Assembly: GCA_026002995.1 (NCBI GenBank)
Contig: BPGK01000001.1
Location: forward strand, 248,001-312,000
Direction of reading: 5' to 3'
Source: Gaiellaceae bacterium
Lineage (GTDB): Bacteria; Actinomycetota; Thermoleophilia; Gaiellales; Gaiellaceae
DNA: 64,000 nucleotides
The notes beneath the pieces were generated by a model, which was not told the DNA's origin, did not search any database, and saw only the letters and a program-made list of their open reading frames with translations. The position numbers and the translations under genes are program-made. Within the stretch, counting starts at the first letter, position 1. Each line of letters starts with the position of its first letter. Below, in pieces: positions 1 through 7,327 of the stretch.

Positions 1-1051
1 GCTCGAAGAGCACACGCTCACGGTCTTCCGGCGCGACGAGCTCGCTCGTGCCGCCGGCGCTGCTCGCGAGGAAGGGGAGACCGAGCACGACGCACTCGAC
101 CACCGTGTTCGGAGAGTTGTCCTCGAGGGACGGCATCACGACGAGCGTCCCGGGCTGCGCGAGCGCGGCGAGCGCTTCGCTTCGACCGAGCTCTGTCTCG
201 AACGTGATGGCTCCGAGCGTCGTCCGCACTCGTTCGGACATGTCTTCGAGGATGCGCGCGGGAGTCCATGCCGCGGTCGCCGTGCCGAAGAACGCGACCT
301 CCACTCCTCGGAGGAGCTCCGGGTCGAGCGCCTCGAGCGCCTCCAAGAAGATGCGGATTCCCTTTCGGACCTCCAGCCGACCGAAGAAGGCGAGTCGTCG
401 CGGTGCCAGACGATGTGTCTGTGTGACGCCGTCCGCTTGTACGCCGAGCTCGTGCCTGCGGGTCAGGTACGGAATCACGAACTCATGGGGTGGCAGGCGC
501 CAGCCCTGGCCGCGCATCCAGTCGAGCATGTACTCATTCGCGCTGACCACGACATCCGCGAGCTCGAACGACTCGCGCTCGAGCAGCGAGACGGCGAGCG
601 CTCCGGGAAGCACGCGCGGCTTGCGGGACGCGTAGGCGACCCAGCGCCGGGTGCCGGAGCAGCGGATGACGAAGGTCGTGTCGGCGAGCCCGAGCCCGAG
701 CTCCCGGAGCCGGAGCGCGACGACGCACGGCGCTCCGAGGTCCTGGCTGACGACCACGTCCGGGGCGCGCTCGAGGAGGTTGCGCGCCACCACCAGGCTC
801 TTCTCGAGGAACGCGGGGGCGAGGTCGAGCTCGAGCTCGCCGGGGCGACGAATGACGATGCCTGCGTCGGCGTACCGCGTCCGCCACTCGGGGTCGGACG
901 TCTCTTCGCCTACTCCGGTGTAGAGCATGTCCACTCGGTGGCCCGCCTCGGCGAGCGCGAGCGCGTCGAGGGTCGTCGCAGTTCCCAGGCCGCCGCAGCG
1001 GTGGTAGCCGAGGAGCTCGTCTGCGACGAAGGTGATGTGCTTGCTCTGCAT
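1..1051 (-). CDS. Glycosyltransferase family 4-like, C-terminus cut by window edge
   Basis: Reading the minus strand from ATG at 1051 gives 350 codons without a stop, running off the left edge. The N-terminus (QSKHITFVADELLGYHRCGG, then LGTATTLDALALAEAGH) fits the acceptor domain of a GT-B transferase. The second half has LAPRRLAFFGRLEVRKGI and then MPSLEDNSPNTVVECVVLG followed by PFLASSAGGTSELV, the classical donor-site E(x7)E region of GT4 enzymes. It should move a sugar from a nucleotide donor onto a lipid-linked glycan in the cytoplasm; donor and acceptor are unknown. A TAGCCT box lies 10 bases upstream of the ATG. It is divergent from the 1101-8692 operon. Confidence 0.85.
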   Translation of the reverse strand, partial: MQSKHITFVADELLGYHRCGGLGTATTLDALALAEAGHRVDMLYTGVGEETSDPEWRTRYADAGIVIRRPGELELDLAPAFLEKSLVVARNLLERAPDVVVSQDLGAPCVVALRLRELGLGLADTTFVIRCSGTRRWVAYASRKPRVLPGALAVSLLERESFELADVVVSANEYMLDWMRGQGWRLPPHEFVIPYLTRRHELGVQADGVTQTHRLAPRRLAFFGRLEVRKGIRIFLEALEALDPELLRGVEVAFFGTATAAWTPARILEDMSERVRTTLGAITFETELGRSEALAALAQPGTLVVMPSLEDNSPNTVVECVVLGLPFLASSAGGTSELVAPEDRERVLFE

Positions 1052-1061
1052 GAGCTGGTGC

Positions 1062-1067
1062 AGGCTA
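1062..1067 (-). promoter_or_regulatory. -10 box TAGCCT for the minus-strand glycosyltransferase
   Basis: TAGCCT on the minus strand ends 10 bases before the ATG at 1051. The spacing is at the long end of the leaderless pattern seen across this window. No convincing -35 is visible. Confidence 0.4.
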
Positions 1068-1100
1068 ACGAGGGTCGGAGGCCGGCAGCGCCGCCTGAGT

Positions 1101-2549
1101 ATGCTCGCGCACGTACCGGTGGGCGGCCTCCTCGCAGACACTCCGAACCTCGTCGACGGTCAGCTCTCCGAGGCTGCGTCGGGAAAGTGGCTCGAGAAGC
1201 GTCGGCCCGCCGACGGGACGCTCCTGTGCCGGATCGCTCGGTCCGGGGCCGCGGACGTCGAGCAGGCGGTCGCGGCGGCCACCGCCGCGCAGCCGGCCTG
1301 GGCGGAGGCGACGGCGGTCGCGCGTGGCGAGACGCTCCGCGAGCTGGCCCTCCTCCTTCGCGCGCATCGGCAGGAGTTGGCCGAGATCGTCGTCGAGGAG
1401 ACGGGAAAGTCCCTCGAGCTCGCCCTCGGAGAGGTGGACGCCGCTGTCGAGATGGGGTTCTTCGTCGCCGGGGAGGGACGGCGCTCGTACGGGCGAACGC
1501 TCACCTCGGCGATGGCGCACCGAACCGTCTACACGACCCGGCAGCCGCTCGGCGTCGCGGCGCTGATCACGAGCTTCAACACGCCGCTGCCGAACATTGC
1601 CTGGAAGGCCTTCCCGGCTCTGCTCTGCGGGAACGCGGCGGTCGCGAAGCCGTCCGAGCACACGCCTGCCTCCGCGCTCCGCTTCGGTGAGCTCGCCCTC
1701 GAGGCAGGCGTCCCGCCCGGCGTGCTGAACGTCGTGCACGGCCTCGGCTCGGAGGCGGGCGCGGCGCTCGTCGAGCACGAGGACGTGGCGCTCGTCAGCT
1801 TCACGGGCTCCGCCGGTACCGGCCGGTGGATCAACGAGCGGGCCGGTCGTCGCCTCGCGAAGGTGTGCCTGGAGCTGGGAGGGAAGAACGCGCTCGTCGT
1901 CTGCGATGACGCCGACCTCGACAACGCCGAGCGGTGGGCGCTCGCCTCGGCCTTCTCGAACGCCGGTCAGCGCTGCGCCGCCGCGAGCAGGATCGTCGCC
2001 TTCGACGAGGTCTACGAGGAGGTGCGCGATCGTCTGGTTGCGCGCGCCCTCGAGCTTCCGCCCGAGCCCGTGATCAGCGAGGAGAGCCTCGAGCGCATCC
2101 TCGGGGCGCTCGAGCGTGCGCGCTCGGACGGAGCCGTCGTTCTCTGCGGCGGCGAGCGGCTTCGCAGCCCGGGCTTCTACCTCGCGCCGACGATCGTCGA
2201 GGCTGCCGAGTCGGGCTCCGAGATCGCGCGCACCGAGCTCTTCGGCCCGGTGACGCTCCTGTTCCGTGTGCGGGGGCTCGACGAGGCGATCGCGCTCGTC
2301 AACGACTCGCCGTACGGGCTCACGTCGGCGATCCATACGTCGAGCCTGCATCGGGCGCTGCGGTTCGCGGAGAAGGTGGAGGCGGGGGTCGTCGTCGTGA
2401 ACGGCGGCACCCACGGCTCCGAGCCGCACATGGGGTTCGGAGGCGTGAAGAGCTCGGGCACTGGGTGGCGTGAAGCAGGGGTCGAGGCGCTCGACGTGTA
2501 CTCCGATCTCAAGGTGGTCAACCTCATCGCGGATCCAACGCTCGTATGA
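1101..2549 (+). CDS. NAD(P)-dependent aldehyde dehydrogenase
   Basis: A 482-residue ALDH-superfamily enzyme that should oxidise an aldehyde to a carboxylate with NAD(P)+ in the cytoplasm. The general base is E258 in LELGGKN and the nucleophile C292 in GQRCA; the 34-residue spacing is the one normal for the family. The Rossmann-binding run KAFPALLCGNAAVAKPSEHT and the FTGSAGTGR turn are present, and length is typical. It is the first gene of an operon with a ketopantoate-reductase-like enzyme, CMP-sugar synthetase, acid-sugar dehydratase and transketolase, so a sugar aldehyde is the likely substrate (inference). The stop overlaps the next start (ATGA). The ATG at 1101 is chosen because homology begins near residue 17; a GTG at 1119 is possible. 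Confidence 0.9.
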   Translation: MLAHVPVGGLLADTPNLVDGQLSEAASGKWLEKRRPADGTLLCRIARSGAADVEQAVAAATAAQPAWAEATAVARGETLRELALLLRAHRQELAEIVVEETGKSLELALGEVDAAVEMGFFVAGEGRRSYGRTLTSAMAHRTVYTTRQPLGVAALITSFNTPLPNIAWKAFPALLCGNAAVAKPSEHTPASALRFGELALEAGVPPGVLNVVHGLGSEAGAALVEHEDVALVSFTGSAGTGRWINERAGRRLAKVCLELGGKNALVVCDDADLDNAERWALASAFSNAGQRCAAASRIVAFDEVYEEVRDRLVARALELPPEPVISEESLERILGALERARSDGAVVLCGGERLRSPGFYLAPTIVEAAESGSEIARTELFGPVTLLFRVRGLDEAIALVNDSPYGLTSAIHTSSLHRALRFAEKVEAGVVVVNGGTHGSEPHMGFGGVKSSGTGWREAGVEALDVYSDLKVVNLIADPTLV

Positions 2550-3439
2550 CGGGAACCTCCATCGCCGTTCTCGGCCCCGGCGCCGTTGGCGGCGCCCTCG
2601 CCACTCGGCTCAGCTTGGCCGGATTCCACGTCATCGTCGTCGGTCCGCCGGAGACGATCGGGCTCATCGCGCTCGCCGGGATCGTGGTCGAGACGCAGGA
2701 GGGGACGCTGAGCGCCCGGCCCGAGGTCCGGGAGCGACTCACGACGCCGGTCAATCTGCTCGTCGTCTCGGTGAAGGCCCCCGCGCTCGAGGACGCGCTC
2801 CAGCGCGTCGAGCCTTCTGCGGTGGAGAGCGGGGTCGCGCTCGCCGTGCTGAACGGGCTCGAGCACATGGCTGCGATGCGCACGCGCTTCGGCGACCGAG
2901 CCGCGGCGGGGAGCGTCTCGCACTACCAGGCGTACCGTCCAGGGCGCGTGCAGATCGTCGAGGCGAGCGCTCCCCCTCTCGTCACCATGGCCTCCGACAC
3001 CCTGCCGCGGAGCGACGTGGAGCGGGCGGCCGATCTCCTCCGCGCCGCGCGGCTCGAGGTTCGCGTCGGTCAGAGCGAGAAGCGTGTGCTCTGGCACAAA
3101 GCGGCGCGGATCGCTGCGCTCGCGGCAGCGACCTCGGCCAGCGGCCGGACGGTCGGGGAGCTGAGAAGCGACCCCGTGTGGCGCGAGCGCCTGCAGGCGG
3201 CGATCGCCGAAGCGTGCGACGTCGCCGAGGCCGATGGCGTCTCCCTCAACGTCCAGGCCCAGCTCGCGATCATCGACGAGATCGCCTCCGAGGCGACGAC
3301 GTCGGCCGCGCGCGACGTCGCGGCGAGCCGCGTGTCCGAGCTCGACGCGATCGTCGGCTCCGTCCTCCGCGCCGGCGTGCGGCTCGGAGTTCGGACGCCG
3401 ACGCTGCGCGAGCTGGCGACCGCCGCCGGTCTCCCGTGA
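2546..3439 (+). CDS. Ketopantoate reductase (ApbA/PanE)-family dehydrogenase
   Basis: A 297-residue two-domain dehydrogenase. The N-terminal Rossmann domain opens with GPGAVGG at residues 10-16. The C-terminal helical domain has WHKAAR with K185 and the SGRTVGELRSDP stretch typical of ApbA/PanE proteins. The family reduces 2-oxo acids with NADPH, ketopantoate to pantoate being the best known case. Housekeeping panE is not normally found between an ALDH and a CMP-sugar synthetase, so a 2-keto sugar acid or related intermediate is a plausible alternative substrate; this is inference. The start overlaps the ALDH stop by four bases, which suggests translational coupling. The 3' end overlaps the next start as GTGA. 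Confidence 0.8.
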   Translation: MTGTSIAVLGPGAVGGALATRLSLAGFHVIVVGPPETIGLIALAGIVVETQEGTLSARPEVRERLTTPVNLLVVSVKAPALEDALQRVEPSAVESGVALAVLNGLEHMAAMRTRFGDRAAAGSVSHYQAYRPGRVQIVEASAPPLVTMASDTLPRSDVERAADLLRAARLEVRVGQSEKRVLWHKAARIAALAAATSASGRTVGELRSDPVWRERLQAAIAEACDVAEADGVSLNVQAQLAIIDEIASEATTSAARDVAASRVSELDAIVGSVLRAGVRLGVRTPTLRELATAAGLP

Positions 3440-4191
3440 GCGCTCCTCGCGCTGTCGCGCTCGTCCCGGCGCGAGCGGGCTCCGAGCGCGTCCCCGGGAA
3501 GAACGTCCGCCTGCTCGCAGGCCATCCGCTCCTCGCGTACGCGATCGAGGCCGCCCTCCAGAGCGGCGTCTTCGAGCGCGTCGTCGTGTCCACGGACAGC
3601 GAGGAGATCGCCGACGTCGCGCGTTGGTACGGCGCCGACGTCCCCTTCCTGCGGCCCGCCGAGTACGCGACGGCGACCTCCCCGGACATCGAGTGGCTCT
3701 CGTACACGCTCCCACGGCTCGAGGAGCGCTTCGAGCTCTTCGCGATCGTCCGGGCGACGAACCCCTTCCGAGGTCCGGAGGCGATCCGCCGGGGGCTCGA
3801 GCAACTCCTCGCGACGCCGGAGGCGGACTCGCTCCGCGCAGTCGAGCTCGTGAAGCAGCACCCCGGGAAGATGTGGGTTCTCGCCGAGGACGGACGCACG
3901 ATGCGCCCGCTCCTCGATCAGTCCCACCTCGAGGTCGCCTGGCACGCGGGTCAGTACCAGGCGCTCCCTCCCGTCTACGTCCAGAACAGCGCGCTCGAGA
4001 TCGCATGGACGCGGGTGGTCGACGAGACGGGAACGCGAGAGGGTCGCGTAGTCGCCCCCTTCCTCACCCGCGGGTACGAGGGCTTCAACGTGGACGACGA
4101 GGAGGACTGGGAGCGAGCCGAGCGACTCGTCGCTGCAGGAGCCGCGACGCTGACCGTGGTGCGTCGCCCGCCGTATGCTCCAGGGTCGTGA
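3436..4191 (+). CDS. CMP-sugar (acylneuraminate-type) cytidylyltransferase
   Basis: A 251-residue protein of the CMP-NeuAc/CMP-Kdo synthetase family, which activates 3-deoxy-2-ulosonic acids with CTP, releasing pyrophosphate. The nucleotide-binding signature PARAGSERVPGKN is at residues 11-23, followed by VVVSTDSEEIADVA, SPDIEWLSYTL and the C-terminal NVDDEEDWERAERL. The GTG at 3436 overlaps the upstream TGA as GTGA. No NeuB/KdsA-type PEP-condensing synthase occurs in the window, so how the ulosonic acid arises is unclear. The neighbouring dehydratase and transketolase offer a PEP-independent route (see findings). The family is certain; the sugar is not. Confidence 0.9.
   Translation: MSAPRAVALVPARAGSERVPGKNVRLLAGHPLLAYAIEAALQSGVFERVVVSTDSEEIADVARWYGADVPFLRPAEYATATSPDIEWLSYTLPRLEERFELFAIVRATNPFRGPEAIRRGLEQLLATPEADSLRAVELVKQHPGKMWVLAEDGRTMRPLLDQSHLEVAWHAGQYQALPPVYVQNSALEIAWTRVVDETGTREGRVVAPFLTRGYEGFNVDDEEDWERAERLVAAGAATLTVVRRPPYAPGS
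4174..4179 (+). promoter_or_regulatory. -10 box TATGCT ahead of the dehydratase gene
   Basis: TATGCT lies inside the end of the cytidylyltransferase gene, eight bases before the GTG at 4188. It may drive a leaderless internal transcript, although the gene is also coupled to its upstream neighbour by a GTGA overlap. Confidence 0.4.
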
Positions 4192-5354
4192 AGGTCGCAG
4201 CGCTCGAGACGCTCTTCTGCGCCGCCGGCTGGCGCCCGTGGATCTTCGTCAAGGCGACCGCCGACGACGGCAGCGTCGGCTGGGCGGAGGTGACGGAGTC
4301 GAACGGCTCGCCGCACGGGATCGCCGGCGTCGTCGCCGACCTCGCTCCTCTCGTCGTCGGCCGCGATCCTCGTCCCGTCGAGCGGACCTACTGGGATCTC
4401 TACCGGGCGACTCGCCAGAGCCCGGGATCGGTCGTCGCAAAGGCGCTCGCGGGAATCGAGAACGCGCTCCTCGATCTCAAGGCGCGTGCCCTCGGTATCC
4501 CCGTGTACGAGCTCTTCGGAGGACCCACGCGCGATGCGATCCCGCTCTACTGGTCGCACTGCGGCACGACGCGCGCGCGCGCCTGGGAGGTGACGAAGAC
4601 GCCGAAGCTCGCCTCCTACGACGACGTCGCTGCGCTCGGACGCGAGGTCGTCGCGCGCGGCTACCGCGCGTTCAAGACGAACATCGTCCTGCCGGGCGAG
4701 GAGCCCCGCGTCCTCATGCCCGGGTTCCGTGAGGGTGGCGGGCAGGAGCGAGCAGAGGAGATCGTCCGCGCGCTCGTCGCGCTGCTCGAGGCGTTCCGGG
4801 AGGGGACGGGAGACCGCGCGCGTCCCATCGTCGACCTCAACTTCAACCTCGGGCCGGAGGGGATCGTTCGGGTCGCCCGTTCGCTCGAGCCCTTCGACCT
4901 CGTCTGGCTCGAGGTCGATCTCTACGACGCGGTCGCGCTCGCGGACGTTCGCCGTGCCGCTCCCATGCCGATCTGCTCGGGCGAGAACCTGCTCGGGAGC
5001 CGCGCGTTCCGTCCCTACCTCGAGCAGCGTGCGCTCGCCGTCGCCTCGGTGGACGTCATCTGGAACGGGTTCCACCAGGCGAAGAAGATCGCCGACCTCG
5101 CGGAGACCTTCGAGGTCACGTGCGCTCCCCACAACTACACCTCGCACCTCGCGACCTTCATCGCGGCCCAGTGGTGCGCCGCGATTCCGAACGCGCGGAT
5201 CCTCGAGTTCGACGTCGACGACGTGCCGTGGCGCGACGAGCTCGTGACCGTCCTGCCCGAGATCTCAGACGGTGAGATCCGCGTCCCAGCGGGCCCTGGC
5301 TGGGGCGTCGACGTTCGCGAGGACGTCCTCGCTGAGCATCCCTGGCCCCGCTAG
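4188..5354 (+). CDS. Enolase-superfamily acid-sugar dehydratase (mandelate racemase/MLE type)
   Basis: A 388-residue enolase-superfamily enzyme. The three metal ligands are visible at the usual spacing: D216 (IVDLNF), E242 (WLEVDL) and E266 (CSGENL). K163 in FKTN at the end of barrel strand 2 and H315 in APHNYT are the probable acid/base residues. Family members abstract the proton alpha to a carboxylate; sugar-acid dehydratases convert aldonates or aldarates to 2-keto-3-deoxy acids. The motif after strand 3 (DLN) is not the DFH of D-galactonate dehydratase, so the substrate is open. Sitting between a CMP-sugar synthetase and a transketolase it could make the ulosonic acid that is then activated (inference). 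GTG 4188 overlaps the previous stop. Confidence 0.85.
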   Translation: MKVAALETLFCAAGWRPWIFVKATADDGSVGWAEVTESNGSPHGIAGVVADLAPLVVGRDPRPVERTYWDLYRATRQSPGSVVAKALAGIENALLDLKARALGIPVYELFGGPTRDAIPLYWSHCGTTRARAWEVTKTPKLASYDDVAALGREVVARGYRAFKTNIVLPGEEPRVLMPGFREGGGQERAEEIVRALVALLEAFREGTGDRARPIVDLNFNLGPEGIVRVARSLEPFDLVWLEVDLYDAVALADVRRAAPMPICSGENLLGSRAFRPYLEQRALAVASVDVIWNGFHQAKKIADLAETFEVTCAPHNYTSHLATFIAAQWCAAIPNARILEFDVDDVPWRDELVTVLPEISDGEIRVPAGPGWGVDVREDVLAEHPWPR

Positions 5355-5359
5355 CACGG

Positions 5360-5365
5360 TACCGT
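5360..5365 (+). promoter_or_regulatory. -10 box TACCGT ahead of the transketolase gene
   Basis: TACCGT is followed by a seven-base spacer and the GTG at 5373. The 18-base gap before this gene holds this box and no Shine-Dalgarno sequence. Confidence 0.5.
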
Positions 5366-5372
5366 CAGGATC

Positions 5373-7325
5373 GTGAGAGAGCTCGAGCTCATTCCGCGAC
5401 GCGAGCTCGAGCGCGTTCGGGAGTCCGTGTCCGACCCCGACGTGCGGCTCGCGCTCCTAGCCGACATGTGCCGGCTCAACGCGCTCGTCGCCGTCAAGCG
5501 AGCCGGATCTGGTCATCTGGGGTCGAGCTTCAGCGCCATGGACATCGTCGTGTTCTGCCTGTTCGAGGAGCTGAACACGGCCGAGCTCGGCTGGGAGCAT
5601 CCGGACCGCGACGTGTACTTCTCCTCGAAAGGGCACGACGTTCCCGGCCTGTACGCAGTGCTCTTCGCACTCGGAGTGATCCCGCGAGAGCGGTTCCTGC
5701 GCCTACGTCGCCTCGGCGGTCTGGACGGGCACCCGGACGTCGGCATTCCTGGGATCGAGGCGAACTCGGGCTCGCTCGGCATGGGGATCTCCAAGGGGCG
5801 CGGGATCGCGTGGGCGAAGCGCCGCCTCGAGCGCGGTGGGCGTGTCGTCGTCATGGTCGGGGACGGCGAGCTCCAGGAGGGGCAGAACTACGAGGCGCTC
5901 GCGGCGGCTGCGCACGAGGGGCTCGACCGACTCACCGTTGTCGTCGATCGCAACGAGGTCCAGTCCGACAAGCTGACGGAGGAGATCGTCGCTCTCGGCG
6001 AGCTCGAGGAGCGCTTCCGAGTGTTCGGCTGGCACGTGCGCTCCTGCGACGGGCACGACCCGCGTGCCCTGCGTGAGGCGTTCGCCTCCTTCCGCGGTGT
6101 CCGCGGCAGGCCGCAGGCTCTCGTCGCGCACACGGTCAAAGGCAGGGGTGTGTCCTTCATGGAGCATCCGGTGGCGCTCGTCGAGGGCGGGGGGACATAC
6201 CGCTGGCATGCGGGAGCACCAGCCGACGAGGTGTTCGCCCGCGCCGTCGGCGAGCTCGAGGAGCGCATCGCCGAGCGGCTCGCCGCCGTCGGGCTCGACC
6301 CCTTGCAGATGGAGCCTGTCGAGCCCGAGGAGGAGGCGCTCGAGCGTCTCGAGGGTGAGCCCGAGTCGGGGGTTGGCCTGCGCGTATCGGTCACGGACGA
6401 GTACGTCGCAGACGCCTACGGCGAGGCGCTCGTCGAGCTCGGACGGAAACACGAGCGGCTCGTCGTGCTCGACGCCGACCTCGCCTCCGACTGCCGCGTG
6501 CGTGCGTTCGAGCTCGCGTTCCCGGACCGCTTCCTCGAGTGCGGCATCGCCGAGCAGGACATGGTCTCGACCGCCGCCGGCCTCGCGCGTCACGGCCTCC
6601 TTCCGGTCGTCAACTCCTTCGCGGCCTTCCTCGCCTCGCGCGCGAACGAGCAGATCGCAAACCAGGCGAGCGAGGGGTCGAGAGTCATCTACGCCCTCCA
6701 CTACGCAGGGCTCATTCCCGCGGGTCCGGGCAAGTCGCACCAGAGCGTGCGCGACATCGCGCTCCTCGGAGCGCTCCCCGGGGTCGTCATCGTGCAGCCC
6801 GGAAACGCCGAGGAGACCCGGGCGCTCCTGCGCTGGGCGGTCGAGGAGGCGACCGAGAGCGTCGCTCTGCGGCTCGCGATCGGCCCTTCGCCGCGGCGGA
6901 TCGAGTTCCCCGCAGGAGACGCCGTGCGGCCCGGGTGGGGACGCATGTTGCGCGAGGGGGAGGATGCGGTCCTCCTCGCCTACGGTCCGGTCATGCTCCA
7001 CGAAGCGCTGACCGCGTCCGAGATCCTCGCCGAGCGCGGTGTCGCGCTCGCCATCGTCTCCATGCCCTGGCTCAATCGCTTCGATCGCACCTGGCTCGCG
7101 CGCGACCTGGCCCCCTTCGAGCGCGTACTCGTCCTCGAGGATCACGCGCCAGTCGGCGGGCTCGCCGACGCCCTCCGCCGCGAGCTCGGGCGCGAGGTTG
7201 TCGGGTTCGGGGTCGAGGGCTGGCCCGCGTGCGGGACGCCGAGCGAGGCGCTTCGCGCGCACGGTCTCGACGGTCTCTCCCTCGCGGCAAGGGTCGAAGC
7301 GACACTCGGCGCACGAGCTCGCTGA
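5373..7325 (+). CDS. Transketolase, single-chain
   Basis: A 650-residue transketolase with both halves in one chain. The N-terminal thiamine-diphosphate domain carries GDGELQEGQN (residues 163-172) with the metal-binding GDG...N signature, after an FSSKGHDVPGLYAVL substrate-loop segment. The pyrimidine-binding domain starts near residue 335 with YGEALVELG and includes CGIAEQDM with the catalytic Glu that activates the cofactor. A transketolase C-domain follows. It transfers two-carbon ketol units between sugars. It is a little shorter than housekeeping Tkt, and being embedded among sugar-acid genes suggests a dedicated role in building an unusual sugar chain rather than the pentose phosphate pathway (inference). 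Confidence 0.9.
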   Translation: MRELELIPRRELERVRESVSDPDVRLALLADMCRLNALVAVKRAGSGHLGSSFSAMDIVVFCLFEELNTAELGWEHPDRDVYFSSKGHDVPGLYAVLFALGVIPRERFLRLRRLGGLDGHPDVGIPGIEANSGSLGMGISKGRGIAWAKRRLERGGRVVVMVGDGELQEGQNYEALAAAAHEGLDRLTVVVDRNEVQSDKLTEEIVALGELEERFRVFGWHVRSCDGHDPRALREAFASFRGVRGRPQALVAHTVKGRGVSFMEHPVALVEGGGTYRWHAGAPADEVFARAVGELEERIAERLAAVGLDPLQMEPVEPEEEALERLEGEPESGVGLRVSVTDEYVADAYGEALVELGRKHERLVVLDADLASDCRVRAFELAFPDRFLECGIAEQDMVSTAAGLARHGLLPVVNSFAAFLASRANEQIANQASEGSRVIYALHYAGLIPAGPGKSHQSVRDIALLGALPGVVIVQPGNAEETRALLRWAVEEATESVALRLAIGPSPRRIEFPAGDAVRPGWGRMLREGEDAVLLAYGPVMLHEALTASEILAERGVALAIVSMPWLNRFDRTWLARDLAPFERVLVLEDHAPVGGLADALRRELGREVVGFGVEGWPACGTPSEALRAHGLDGLSLAARVEATLGARAR

Positions 7326-7327
7326 CG

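Noticed and set aside
2177-4006. Minus-strand open frame of 609 codons
   Set aside because: Antisense to the aldehyde dehydrogenase, reductase and cytidylyltransferase genes, all with clear motifs; the antisense product is Arg/Ser-rich without domains.
4536-4580. Short CG-repeat run (gcgcgcgcgcg) in the dehydratase gene as a regulatory or Z-DNA site
   Set aside because: It encodes an Arg-Ala stretch in frame and similar CG runs are common in this composition.
1101-5354. Classical nonulosonic (sialic or pseudaminic) acid biosynthesis
   Set aside because: A CMP-sugar synthetase is present, but no NeuB, NeuC or PseB/C/H/G/I-type genes are found in the window, so I do not claim this pathway.
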